64,000 bases of DNA, taken from CALCKU01 sp964654665 (GTDB lineage: Bacteria; Pseudomonadota; Alphaproteobacteria; Caulobacterales; Maricaulaceae). Positions 25,066 to 33,846 of the stretch are shown here, piece by piece (positions within the stretch are counted from its first letter, which is position 1; each line of letters opens with the position of its first letter). Below the pieces are notes generated by a model that was not told the origin of the DNA, searched no databases, and saw only the letters and a list, made by a program, of their open reading frames with translations. Where the stretch lies: positions 57,039-121,038 of the forward strand of contig CAZZKV010000004.1 of NCBI GenBank assembly GCA_964654665.1. Reading direction: 5' to 3'. Position numbers and translations under genes: made by a program.

Positions 25066-26603
25066 GATCCAACGCCTCCAAAGACAGGCATCATTAGGTC
25101 AGCAGCCGCTTCCGCCGCCATGACAGGCATGCTAGCGTTCACACCGATCACGATTGATGCCAGTGCTAATCCCCATAGCGGAATTAACATCATGAGAGGT
25201 GCCTCATTTTTACCAGCAATCTGGCCCTTAACGTCTGGCGGGTCTTCAAAATAAGCTAATCGTAAAATCTGGCCTATATAAAAAATAGCAAGAATAGATG
25301 TCGCAACAATTACACCAATGGCCCACCACCAGCCTTTATCAGCCGCAGCAATTGTTAAGTTTAACTTCGAAACGAACCCGGCGGTAAAAGGCACACCAAT
25401 CAATGATAAGCCAAGTACAGAAAAGGCCCCCATTGTTAACGGCATTGTTTTGGCCAAACCTTTAAAATCGGAAATGCGTGTGATACCAAAACGATACCAA
25501 AAAGCACCAAGCGCAATAAACAGCCCTCCCTTAATCAACGCGTGATTAAGCAAATGCAAATAACTCGCCGCGAGACCTGCTGCAGTTCCAAGGCCAATAC
25601 CTAAAAGCATGTACCCCACCTGAGCAACAGAAGAAAAAGCGAGAGTTCTTCGGGCATCTGTCTGGAAAATAGCTTGAAGCGAACAATAAACCATACCAAT
25701 AATGCCAAAGCCTGTAATTAGATATTTAATAATAACAGCAACATAAGCAAATTCGATATCGAAAACGATAAAAACAAAACGGAACATTAAATAAAGCGCC
25801 GCTTTAGTCGCTGTTGACGCTAAAAAGACAGTAACGAAGCTAGGAGAATAGGCATAAGCACCCGCAAGCCATGTATGCAACGGGAACATAGCCAGTTTAA
25901 GCCCAAGCCCCACGACAATAAAACCAAAGGCAACTTCGGCAACACGTGAGCCACCATCTAAATCCCGTAATATTCGCCCCATATCGGCCATATTGAGCGT
26001 ACCTGTCTCCATATAAAGAAAACCCAACCCAATAACGAAAAAAGTGGCTCCAATCGACCCCATGATCAGGTAATTATAGGCGGCAGAAACAGCCCGGTGA
26101 TCTCGGCTAGATCCCATCGCCACTAAAGCATATGTTGAAATTGAGGACACTTCTAAAAAGACAAATACGTTAAAGGCATCGCCTGTTGCCACCATACCTA
26201 AAAGACCCGCAATGCAAATAAGAAAAGCAGCATAGATGGGTGCGCGTTTTTTAGGTTGTACTTCGGCAACCACTGCTGGCAATGCATAAATCGTACACAA
26301 AATAGCCATAACGGAAATTAATAGCAATAAAGGCGCATTTAAAGCGTCTATAACATAGGCAATACCATGTGGTGGGTCCCACCCGCCTAATTTGTAAGTA
26401 ACGCTTTCCGAGCCTATACTTTGCAGCATAAGTCCAAAAGCGGTAACTCCACATATAAGCGTTACAATCAGGCAAAGCGTCCATGCTGATTGGCGATTGG
26501 GCAATATTGCCGTAATTGCTCCACACAACAACGGCAAGACAACAATTAAGGCCGGTCCATGAAACAAAAGCCATGCCGGAAATAGTGAAAGCAAATCCAT
26601 CAT
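25062..26603 (-). CDS. mrpD: Mrp-type antiporter subunit D (first)
   Basis: A 513-residue polytopic membrane protein of the same family. It has 'FNVFVFLEVSSISTYALVAMG' (TM5 Glu), 'GLGLKLAMFPLHTWLAGAYAYSPSFVTVFLASTATKAALYLMFR' (Lys residues and HTWL motif), and 'LAFSSVAQVGYMLLGIGLG'. It follows the MrpC gene with a four-base overlap, the normal place for MrpD. In Mrp complexes this subunit is essential for cation/proton exchange. Confidence 0.9.
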   Translation of the reverse strand: MMDLLSLFPAWLLFHGPALIVVLPLLCGAITAILPNRQSAWTLCLIVTLICGVTAFGLMLQSIGSESVTYKLGGWDPPHGIAYVIDALNAPLLLLISVMAILCTIYALPAVVAEVQPKKRAPIYAAFLICIAGLLGMVATGDAFNVFVFLEVSSISTYALVAMGSSRDHRAVSAAYNYLIMGSIGATFFVIGLGFLYMETGTLNMADMGRILRDLDGGSRVAEVAFGFIVVGLGLKLAMFPLHTWLAGAYAYSPSFVTVFLASTATKAALYLMFRFVFIVFDIEFAYVAVIIKYLITGFGIIGMVYCSLQAIFQTDARRTLAFSSVAQVGYMLLGIGLGTAAGLAASYLHLLNHALIKGGLFIALGAFWYRFGITRISDFKGLAKTMPLTMGAFSVLGLSLIGVPFTAGFVSKLNLTIAAADKGWWWAIGVIVATSILAIFYIGQILRLAYFEDPPDVKGQIAGKNEAPLMMLIPLWGLALASIVIGVNASMPVMAAEAAADLMMPVFGGVGS

Positions 26604-27070
26604 AAATCCGTACCACCTAAGGATTGCGTACCCTCAAGGTTACATTGATAATCTAATAAGGCAATTTCATCTTCTTCGATGGTTCCATAAGTCTCGCGAA
26701 TACGGACAACCAAGGCAAGCCCTATAGATAACGTTGCAACGCCAACAACAATAGCTGTCAAGATCAATACATGCGGCAGGGGGTTAGAATAGAGCACATC
26801 ACTATGCCCGGCCGCGTGGGCTACAGCTTCATTGCCCGCCGCGGCTAATTTTACGCCGGTTTCAATCGCTGCATGATCATCGACCAGAATGGGAGGTTGG
26901 CCACCCTCTACTTTGCCAATAGTAATATAAAGTAAAAAAACGGATGTTTGAAATACGCTCAACCCAGCTAACTTTTTAATCAAATTGCGGGACGAGAATA
27001 TAATTAATAATCCAGTCATCATCAAAACGATGACAACTATATAATTAAATTGGGAAAATAAGGTTAGCAT
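26600..27070 (-). CDS. mrpC: Mrp antiporter subunit C (NuoK-like)
   Basis: A 156-residue protein with three membrane helices like NuoK/MrpC: 'FNYIVVIVLMMTGLLIIFSSRNLIKKLAGLSVFQTSVFLLYITIG' and 'NPLPHVLILTAIVVGVATLSIGLALVVRIRETYGTI', the latter diagnostic for MrpC. A hydrophilic insert between helices 2 and 3 is longer than in many relatives. It starts directly after the mrpB stop. Confidence 0.92.
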   Translation of the reverse strand: MLTLFSQFNYIVVIVLMMTGLLIIFSSRNLIKKLAGLSVFQTSVFLLYITIGKVEGGQPPILVDDHAAIETGVKLAAAGNEAVAHAAGHSDVLYSNPLPHVLILTAIVVGVATLSIGLALVVRIRETYGTIEEDEIALLDYQCNLEGTQSLGGTDL

Positions 27071-27511
27071 CTACCAATCCTCATCCGAAAGTTCAGGCTG
27101 ACGAGATCCAAAAGCATAAAAAATACCCAACATTACACTTGCCACCGTACAAAGCACGCCCAATTCGACGAATAAAATACCCCAATGCTGCCCATGCGCT
27201 GGGTCCTCTGGGGATAGCGCACCATAATTTAGATATTCCCCCCCCAAAACCCATGTCAGAACACCGGTTCCTCCATATAGCAACACACCTAGTGTCATAC
27301 CTATACGAACCCAGGATGGCGGAATAGCTTTCTTGGCTTCAGGCAACCCGAAAATGAGAGCATAAAGAACCACAGAGGCTGCCAGAATGACACCGGCTTG
27401 GAACCCGCCGCCCGGTCCATAATCACCATGAAACTGAACATAGAAAGCAAATAGGGCAATAAGGGGTATCAAAAACTTTGACACCACACGCAAAATTACA
27501 TGCGGGCTCAT
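27071..27511 (-). CDS. mrpB: Mrp antiporter subunit B (MnhB domain)
   Basis: A 146-residue membrane protein with the MnhB signature 'VSKFLIPLIALFAFYVQFHGDYGPGGGFQAGVILAASVVLYAL', including the conserved GPGGGFQAG loop, and two further helices. It belongs to the Mrp cation/proton antiporter. It overlaps the MbhD/E-like gene by four bases and abuts mrpC. Confidence 0.94.
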   Translation of the reverse strand: MSPHVILRVVSKFLIPLIALFAFYVQFHGDYGPGGGFQAGVILAASVVLYALIFGLPEAKKAIPPSWVRIGMTLGVLLYGGTGVLTWVLGGEYLNYGALSPEDPAHGQHWGILFVELGVLCTVASVMLGIFYAFGSRQPELSDEDW

Positions 27512-28188
27512 GACGATACCTTTTTCTGAGTTGTTTTGCGTGTCGATGCCTTAGAACGTCCACGCCTTGTCTGCGGTTTTGGCTTTTCCAAAACATTAGG
27601 CGGCGTTGGCAAATCCGACACGCGAACACCGTTTGGCATAGCCTGCCACCCCCCTGCATTACCATTAAGACCTAATAAGAGTAGAACGCCTAAACCCGCG
27701 GCAAAAATAACAACTGTTTCGCCAAAAGTGTCATACCCTCGATAGCTGGCCAACACCGCCGTTACCACATTGGGGATATGGATATCTTCCGCCGTTTTTT
27801 CGATATAATCCATTCCCACATAACTATTTGCAGGCGAATGCGCATCCCCATAGGCGGGCATATCCGGCACAGCATATAGCATAGCCGCGCCAGCAACAAA
27901 GACGATACAAAGCGGTCCAAAATGTTTGGATAACGTTACGGGCTTTGAGTGACGATCAGCTAACAACATAGCCCCGAGCATTAAGACCGTAGAGATACCA
28001 GCGCCAACAGCCGCCTCGGTAAAGGCAACATCGACAGCATCCAGTGAAACAAACCACGCAGCCGAAACAAGACTATAAACCCCTTGCAACATAACAATGG
28101 CAAAAAGAGAGCGTGTCCGCACAATCATAAAAGCAACAAGAACAAGAATGGTCATTAAACCAATATCAAGAATAAGCGTAGAAGGCAT
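27508..28188 (-). CDS. MbhD/MbhE-like subunit (DUF4040; equivalent to MrpA C-terminus)
   Basis: A 226-residue membrane protein. The N-terminal ~80 residues match DUF4040/MbhD: 'LMTILVLVAFMIVRTRSLFAIVMLQGVYSLVSAAWFVSLDAVDVAFTEAAVGAGISTVLML'. The later helix 'FGETVVIFAAGLGVLLLLG' fits MbhE. In Firmicutes these parts are fused to the MrpA C-terminus; here they stand alone, as in archaeal Mbh complexes. The tail after residue 195 is Lys/Arg/Thr-rich and cytoplasmic. It overlaps both neighbours. Confidence 0.88.
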   Translation of the reverse strand: MPSTLILDIGLMTILVLVAFMIVRTRSLFAIVMLQGVYSLVSAAWFVSLDAVDVAFTEAAVGAGISTVLMLGAMLLADRHSKPVTLSKHFGPLCIVFVAGAAMLYAVPDMPAYGDAHSPANSYVGMDYIEKTAEDIHIPNVVTAVLASYRGYDTFGETVVIFAAGLGVLLLLGLNGNAGGWQAMPNGVRVSDLPTPPNVLEKPKPQTRRGRSKASTRKTTQKKVSS

Positions 28189-28628
28189 TAGGAATTATCC
28201 TCCGGTTTTGCCAGCAACTCAGCTTCGGTCTTAACTTTGAACTTACCGAGTTTCGGCTTTAAGCCAGCATTATAAGCGGCATGAGCTACGGCATGTGTCG
28301 CGGTTGGGCTTGTTAAAAGTAGAAAAAAGGCGACCATAAGCAACTTGAGGCTTATTAACGAAAATCCAGCCTGAAGAATCAAGCCTAATAAAACGAGTTC
28401 AACACCCAGTGTATCTGTCATGCCTGCAGCATGAAGGCGTGTATAAAAATCGGGCAATCGTAAAACCCCGACAGTTCCGGCAAATACAAAAAATAAGCCC
28501 GCAATGATAGACAGACAACTTACAATACCCGCACAAATATATCCAAATTGCGCCAAAGACATTCCCGAATATTCAGATGTATGGCCCGCTGTTTCCACAG
28601 CAAACAATATGATTGACGCGAGGGTCAT
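28188..28628 (-). CDS. mrpG: Mrp antiporter subunit G
   Basis: A 146-residue protein with three helices and the MnhG signature 'VFAGTVGVLRLPDFYTRLHAAGMTDTLGVELVLLGLIL', followed by 'LLTSPTATHAVAHAAYNAG'. It overlaps mrpF by four bases and the MbhD/E-like gene by one. Confidence 0.95.
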   Translation of the reverse strand: MTLASIILFAVETAGHTSEYSGMSLAQFGYICAGIVSCLSIIAGLFFVFAGTVGVLRLPDFYTRLHAAGMTDTLGVELVLLGLILQAGFSLISLKLLMVAFFLLLTSPTATHAVAHAAYNAGLKPKLGKFKVKTEAELLAKPEDNS

Positions 28629-28930
28629 TTTTTAACCCCCTCATCATTGAGCGAAACATCAAGAGCGGCATATCGAAAAAATTTCAACACAGCAATCGTC
28701 GCAATAAAATTCATCATAGCGTAAAGAATGGCTATATCCACCCCATCGGGACGGTCGATGATAAAACAGAAAATACAAAGAAACAGAACCGTTTTTGTCC
28801 CAAAGGAATTGACGGCTAAAAGGCGATCATACAGTGTCGGCCCACCAAATAAACGGCCAAGCATCAACATCATACTAATGAGTAGGAAAAACGCGGCACC
28901 AAGGTTAAAATACGCTAGCATCTGATCCAT
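28625..28930 (-). CDS. mrpF: Mrp antiporter subunit F
   Basis: A 101-residue protein with three helices and the MrpF/MnhF pattern 'LGRLFGGPTLYDRLLAVNSFGTKTVLFLCI' with a later 'DIAILYAMMNFIATIAVLKFFR'. Its start overlaps the mrpE stop as TAATG. Confidence 0.95.
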   Translation of the reverse strand: MDQMLAYFNLGAAFFLLISMMLMLGRLFGGPTLYDRLLAVNSFGTKTVLFLCIFCFIIDRPDGVDIAILYAMMNFIATIAVLKFFRYAALDVSLNDEGVKK

Positions 28931-29424
28931 TATGATTGACCTCCCGGCAGTTCGCCAACGGCCCAGCCTGCACGTTCACCCATATCTTTAAAATCAGCCG
29001 GGTTAGCCATTTCAGAGATCAAGGCGTGGACGAGAATATGATTTTCATCAATATCAACACTCACCGTACCCGGTGTTAATGTAATTGAATTAGCAAACAT
29101 TGTTTTACCAATATCACTCGGATTAGGCGCCGGTACTTTGATTAACTTTGGGGTAATTTCCATATCTGGGCGCAAAACCGTCCGAACGACGGCTACATTA
29201 GCCTTGATGATCTCGCGGCCCAGCCAAGCAAAATAGGATATAGTTTGCAATAGTGTTAAATAGGGAACCGTTTCTCTATCGAGAATCTTCATTCGCATGC
29301 ACAGTCCGATAACGAGAACAATAGAAATAGCGCCCAGTGTCAGCAGCATAGGTTTAAAATAGCCCGAAAGCCCCAACCAATAAGCCGCCATAACCCCAAT
29401 GAGTATCAAACTATAACGCAGCAG
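28930..29424 (-). CDS. mrpE: Mrp antiporter subunit E (first gene of the operon)
   Basis: About 164 residues with N-terminal membrane helices and the MnhE signature 'ISYFAWLGREIIKANVAVVRTVLRPDMEITPKLIKVP' then 'NSITLTPGTVSVDIDENHILVHALI'. The first conventional start in frame is a TTG at 29409, but the reading frame upstream is open and family-like (L-R-Y-S-L-I-L-I-G). A strong GGGAGG ribosome site (29430-29435) sits five bases before a CTG at 29424 and eight before one at 29421. I therefore favour a CTG start; the exact codon is uncertain. Confidence 0.85.
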   Translation of the reverse strand: MLRYSLILIGVMAAYWLGLSGYFKPMLLTLGAISIVLVIGLCMRMKILDRETVPYLTLLQTISYFAWLGREIIKANVAVVRTVLRPDMEITPKLIKVPAPNPSDIGKTMFANSITLTPGTVSVDIDENHILVHALISEMANPADFKDMGERAGWAVGELPGGQS

Positions 29425-29442
29425 TGTCGCCTCCCAAGCAAT

Positions 29443-29463
29443 TGCGTATATTAAATTTACGCA
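29443..29463. promoter_or_regulatory. Inverted repeat upstream of the Mrp operon
   Basis: TGCGTA (29443-29448) and TACGCA (29458-29463) form perfect 6-base arms with a 9-base AT-rich spacer, about 20 bases upstream of the mrpE start region. This could be an operator for the operon, or a chance repeat. No transcription factor can be assigned. The rest of the intergenic region up to 29587 shows nothing clear. Confidence 0.35.
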
Positions 29464-29587
29464 TTAACTTTCTGGAAGGTTTACCCATAACTTGCCCGCT
29501 ATCCAAGACGAAACAAGCGTCTTTATGATTTTTTTTTGGGATGAATTGACGCGCCTAAGCTCAAAAGAGCGGCAAAAGACACATTTT

Positions 29588-30817
29588 TTATGCGTGTCGG
29601 TTTCCAAAGACGAGTGCCGCTGTGATTGCTGCCGCGCCGTGCTCTTCCTCACGCGGGATAACGCCATCTTTAATATACCGTAAAACATCCGCATTAAGCG
29701 ATGCTGTTAGTGACCAATTCCAATAACGTAAGACCGTTTGGGCTTTATCTGTTGAAACCGTATCATAGACGGCAACAACTTTGGCAAGATCAGGATGATC
29801 AGACCCGTCTATATCCAGTGTTGGGCGCCGCAAACCCTTCCATAATTTATATATATGCTCACGGGTTAATCCTGGTGCCTTACAAAGAATGGCGATACCT
29901 TCACCGCCCTGATCCGTCAAAATTTGCGCCCCTGTTGCCGGTTTAATACCAGCCATGTAAGAAATTTCTTCTGTGAGCTTGCGGGTTAAACCTGTTTGTT
30001 CCGCTGCTTCAATAGCTTGCTCTAATTGTTCGAATTCACTACGCTCAATCGCAGCTCGATTTCTCTGCCGGCGTTCAATGAATTGCAAAGCTTTACGCAC
30101 GCCAGCGTCACTCCATCCCTCTTGAGCCGCCTTCGGAAAGAGATCAAAACAGCTTTCTTGGAGTACATTACGCGTAACCGCAAACCGGTGCAGAATTTTT
30201 TTTCGGTTGTCCCCATCCGCCCACCAAAACATCGTTAACCCATGCGATGGACGTAATTCATCTCGTTTTATAAGAAGCTTGACATAAGGTTGATGACGGC
30301 GAGATATTGTCAAAATACGCTGTAATGCCGTTTCGCTAAACTCGGCACCCTTGTTCTTCAGCAACGTTTCGACGACATCTTCTTCAAGAAACTCGACCAA
30401 GACATCGCACACCGCATCTGAAATCTTCCGGCGTTGCGCGATAACTTTACGATGCTCGCCAGATACTTTACGAGCAATTTGAATTAAGTCTGAATCTGTC
30501 AAACTGCGGCTTTTTTCTAATACGTGCCGTGCAACTTCAATTTTATCTTTCGCTAAAATCACCAAAATTGTACGCGGTGCCTCATTTAGCATCACAAGCC
30601 GCTTTGCGACGCTTTCGCGCATCTTAATATCCGTATCTCGCAATAGCTCTACAAGAACATCTCCGGCCATATGGCGTTCTTGCGGTGTTAATTGACTAGC
30701 GGGAATACAAATCACATCAGACAAACGTTTTGCCAATTGCGCACGAACAGGCGTTTCTACAGCCTTATCGATAACCGCCGAGGTTTGATCCAACTGAAGT
30801 GCAGTATCTGCCTGCAT
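29588..30817 (-). CDS. DUF2336 family protein
   Basis: About 409 residues, mostly helical, of the alphaproteobacterial DUF2336 family: 'SAVIDKAVETPVRAQLAKRLSDVICIPASQLTPQERHMAGDVLVELLRD' opens a HEAT-like array, 'ILVILAKDKIEVARHVLEKS' and 'FEQLEQAIEAAEQTGLTRKLTEEISYMAGIKPATGAQILTDQGGEGIAILCKA' follow. The family has no established biochemical function. The ATG at 30817 is used because family similarity begins there and an AAAGGG lies upstream; an extension to 30853 is possible. It diverges from ptrB. Confidence 0.85.
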   Translation of the reverse strand: MQADTALQLDQTSAVIDKAVETPVRAQLAKRLSDVICIPASQLTPQERHMAGDVLVELLRDTDIKMRESVAKRLVMLNEAPRTILVILAKDKIEVARHVLEKSRSLTDSDLIQIARKVSGEHRKVIAQRRKISDAVCDVLVEFLEEDVVETLLKNKGAEFSETALQRILTISRRHQPYVKLLIKRDELRPSHGLTMFWWADGDNRKKILHRFAVTRNVLQESCFDLFPKAAQEGWSDAGVRKALQFIERRQRNRAAIERSEFEQLEQAIEAAEQTGLTRKLTEEISYMAGIKPATGAQILTDQGGEGIAILCKAPGLTREHIYKLWKGLRRPTLDIDGSDHPDLAKVVAVYDTVSTDKAQTVLRYWNWSLTASLNADVLRYIKDGVIPREEEHGAAAITAALVFGNRHA

Positions 30818-30928
30818 TTTCTTACCCTTTATCTTGCAATCCGGTTCGCACACTTTAAATTGAGGTTATTAACCAAGAATGACTACATTTCATTAAACTC
30901 TCACCTATTTTTAACTCGATTTATATGT

Positions 30929-33022
30929 ATGCCCCGTTTCACCCCCAATATAATTCCGCCAACCGCAAAACGAATTCCCAAGACATTGCATCAACTAGGA
31001 AGGATGCGCATTGATAATTATGCATGGATGAAAGATGATAACTGGCAAAAAGTTATGTCGGCACCTCATATGTTAGATTCGAATATACGCGCACATCTTG
31101 ATGCCGAAAACGCTTATACAATAGCCGTCACAAGCGATTTAATGGAACTTAGAAATGACGTTTTTGCGGAAATGAAAGCTAGAATAGAACCTGATTCTTC
31201 GACGGTTCCCGACCCAGATGGCCCTTATGCCTATTATCATAGATATCGCGAAGGAGACCAACATGGCCTCTATGTTCGAATAAAAGCAGGCGAGCAGGAA
31301 AATGCCGAACATATCATTTTAGATGCAGAACATCTCGCTAAAAGCGCAGGTCCCTTTTTTGATTTGGGAACACTCACCCATAGTCCAGACCATAAGCACA
31401 TAGCGTATAGCATCGACATCAAAGGCGCTGAAAATTATGAAATTTTTATAAAAAGCATAGCAAGCACTACAATACAGTCAACAGGCATTGAGCGTTCGGC
31501 AGGCAGCATGCAATGGAGCGCAGATTCACGAACCATTTTCTGGGTAGAAAGAGATGAAAACCAACGCCCGTCAAAAGTGTACTGCCAAGATGTTTTTGAT
31601 AGCGCGGCAAAACCTCATCTGGTTTACGAAGAAAACGACCCTGGATTTTTTGTTTCAATATCGGAAAGCGATTCAGGGTCATATATTGAAATTACAGCCC
31701 ATAATCACACAACAAGTGAAATTTGGCTAATCCCATCAACATCACCTCTAACAAACCCCGTTTGCTTTAAAAAACGGGAATATGGACTGGAATACAGTCT
31801 ACATGAACAAGGCGATTATTTTTACATTCTGACGAATGCAAATGATGCTGTTGATTTTAAAATCATGCGCCGGAAAATCGAGGCAAAAACTGAAGAGTGG
31901 GATGATTACATAGCCCATAAATCAGGCAGGCTCATTCTGGGTTTGGAAAGTTATAAAAATTTCCTCGTTCAGCTCGTTAGAGAAAACGCCCTGCCTCGTA
32001 TTCTTATCCGCAACATGAATACAGGCGAAGATCATAGCATAGCCTTTGATGAAGAAGCATATGCGCTGGGTCTGGCAGGCGGATATGAATATGACACAAA
32101 CAGACTACGGTTTGTGTATTCCTCCCCGAAAACCCCAGGGCAAGTTTTTGATTATGATATGCAAAACCGGAAACGGTATTTGCGTAAGACACAAAAGGTT
32201 CCTAGCGGGCACACCCCAAAAGATTATAGTACAGAACGCCTAATGCTACCAGCTCGTGACGGGATAGAGATCCCCGTTACACTTATCTACAAAACAAGTA
32301 CAAAAATGGACGGCAGCGCCCCTTGCCTCCTTTACGGATATGGTTCTTACGGCATCACCATTCCAGCGAGTTTTCGAACATCTATTTTATCATTGATTGA
32401 CCGGGGGTTTGTTTATGCCATTGCCCATATTCGCGGCGGCATGGCGAAAGGCTACCAATGGTATCTGGATGGTAAACTCGAAAAAAAAATGAATACCTTT
32501 ACTGATTTTGTTGATGTTGGTCGTACTCTTTGTGACCGTAAGGTAACCTCACGTGGGAAAATCGTCAGCCATGGCGGGTCCGCAGGTGGGCTGCTCGTTG
32601 GCGCCGCACTAAATCTTGACCCTGAATTATTTGGCGGCGTTATCAGCGCCGTCCCCTTTGTTGATGTACTTAACACGATGAGCGACGCCGAGCTGCCGCT
32701 CACACCACCGGAATGGCCGGAATGGGGAAACCCATTAGAAGATGAAACTGCATATGAGCAAATTCTCGCTTATTCACCTTATGATCAAGTTATACCACAA
32801 AACTATCCGCCTGTCCTTATCACTGCCGGTCTTACAGACCCGCGCGTAACCTATTGGGAACCTGCAAAGTGGGCCGCCAAATTGCGGGATAATCAAAAAG
32901 GCAATGCGCCCATATTACTGAAAGTCAATATGGAGGCCGGTCATCAGGGTGAGAGCGGGCGTTACGACAGCTTGAAAGAAACAGCACTTGAATATGCATT
33001 CGCAATTGCAACCATAAACTAA
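30929..33022 (+). CDS. ptrB: Oligopeptidase B (S9A prolyl oligopeptidase family)
   Basis: A 697-residue serine peptidase, close in length to E. coli protease II. The propeller domain starts 'RMRIDNYAWMKDDNW' and has 'PDGPYAYYHRYREGDQHGLYVR'. The hydrolase domain has 'YGYGSYGITIPASFR', 'AIAHIRGGMAKGYQWYLDGK', the nucleophile in 'GGSAGGLLVG', Asp in 'TAGLTDPRVTYWEPAKW' and His in 'EAGHQGESGR'. It cleaves short peptides after basic residues in the cytoplasm or periplasm. The open frame extends to 30692 but family similarity begins at 30929. Confidence 0.94.
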   Translation: MPRFTPNIIPPTAKRIPKTLHQLGRMRIDNYAWMKDDNWQKVMSAPHMLDSNIRAHLDAENAYTIAVTSDLMELRNDVFAEMKARIEPDSSTVPDPDGPYAYYHRYREGDQHGLYVRIKAGEQENAEHIILDAEHLAKSAGPFFDLGTLTHSPDHKHIAYSIDIKGAENYEIFIKSIASTTIQSTGIERSAGSMQWSADSRTIFWVERDENQRPSKVYCQDVFDSAAKPHLVYEENDPGFFVSISESDSGSYIEITAHNHTTSEIWLIPSTSPLTNPVCFKKREYGLEYSLHEQGDYFYILTNANDAVDFKIMRRKIEAKTEEWDDYIAHKSGRLILGLESYKNFLVQLVRENALPRILIRNMNTGEDHSIAFDEEAYALGLAGGYEYDTNRLRFVYSSPKTPGQVFDYDMQNRKRYLRKTQKVPSGHTPKDYSTERLMLPARDGIEIPVTLIYKTSTKMDGSAPCLLYGYGSYGITIPASFRTSILSLIDRGFVYAIAHIRGGMAKGYQWYLDGKLEKKMNTFTDFVDVGRTLCDRKVTSRGKIVSHGGSAGGLLVGAALNLDPELFGGVISAVPFVDVLNTMSDAELPLTPPEWPEWGNPLEDETAYEQILAYSPYDQVIPQNYPPVLITAGLTDPRVTYWEPAKWAAKLRDNQKGNAPILLKVNMEAGHQGESGRYDSLKETALEYAFAIATIN

Positions 33023-33032
33023 CATCTCTCTG

Positions 33033-33656
33033 CTATTCTGGAATAATATTGCCGCGATCATCCAACAGTCTGAAAATCACCTTATTACGAACATTCCGAC
33101 GCATGACCGGCTGACCATTTTGGATTTTCGCTTTATATTTCCACCGCGCCACAGATTTTACCGTTGCCCGTTTAAATATACTATCACTGCAATAGGGTGT
33201 CTGTATATTAAAAGGTGCGCCTTCAACCGAAACATCAAAACTAACTGCGCAATGGCCTGAACGCTGCGCGCGCAGCGGCATGATCGGAGGCACTCTTACA
33301 TGTGGTATAGCGTCCCCATCATTGACCAATAGAAACTGCGGCTCGATATTAATGTCCGGCAGTGAAAAATCTGGTATAGCTCCCTCAACATCTATTGGCC
33401 GCACATTTGGTTGCGTTACCTTTATATGATCAATCCGAGGGGCTGGCGGAGGAACCTCCATCTCATTATCCTTTTGAGGAGGATTTCGCGGTGGCGGCGC
33501 AGCCAAATCCTCAACAATCGGATTAATCTCGAAATTTGCCGTATCACTTTTGGTCTGCGGTGAAAATTCAACCGAGATCATCTCCGCCATGAAAACACCT
33601 AACCCAATCGTCACGAAAAGTGCCCCTATCGAACTTGGTAAAAAACGGTTTGTCAT
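33033..33656 (-). CDS. TonB-like energy transducer protein
   Basis: A 207-residue protein with an N-terminal membrane anchor (about 9-27), a Pro-rich linker ('APPPRNPPQKDNEMEVPPPAP'), and a TonB-type C-terminal domain with 'GHCAVSFDVSVEGAPFNIQTPYCSDSIFKRATVKSVARWKYKAK' and 'RNKVIFRL'. It would span the periplasm to energise outer-membrane transporters, or act in another TonB-box interaction. No exbB/exbD or receptor gene is adjacent. It runs convergent to ptrB. Confidence 0.85.
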   Translation of the reverse strand: MTNRFLPSSIGALFVTIGLGVFMAEMISVEFSPQTKSDTANFEINPIVEDLAAPPPRNPPQKDNEMEVPPPAPRIDHIKVTQPNVRPIDVEGAIPDFSLPDINIEPQFLLVNDGDAIPHVRVPPIMPLRAQRSGHCAVSFDVSVEGAPFNIQTPYCSDSIFKRATVKSVARWKYKAKIQNGQPVMRRNVRNKVIFRLLDDRGNIIPE

Positions 33657-33678
33657 TAATCTGTCCTTTAAATTATAG

Positions 33679-33694
33679 ATATGTTATAACATAT
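33679..33694. promoter_or_regulatory. Perfect 16-base palindrome upstream of the tonB-like gene
   Basis: ATATGTTATAACATAT is perfectly self-complementary and lies 22 bases upstream of the TonB-like start, in a good place for a dimeric repressor operator. The regulator cannot be named; a metal-dependent repressor would fit the gene. The surrounding 190-base divergent region is AT-rich and otherwise featureless. Confidence 0.45.
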
Positions 33695-33846
33695 TATTTT
33701 TTAAAATGCAATAATATATAAACTTTCAGACGGTAAGCCCAATGCTACTGAGGTAAAATCAGCGTATTACTCAAAACTGTTTGATTGCAGTCCAGATCGG
33801 ATATAGTTATCTCGGGCTATTACATTTATAATCTAAAGCAATCACT

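Noticed and set aside
21469..29424. Membrane-bound hydrogenase or complex I operon
   Set aside because: Only antiporter-type subunits are present; no NuoB/C/D/I or hydrogenase subunit lies in the window.
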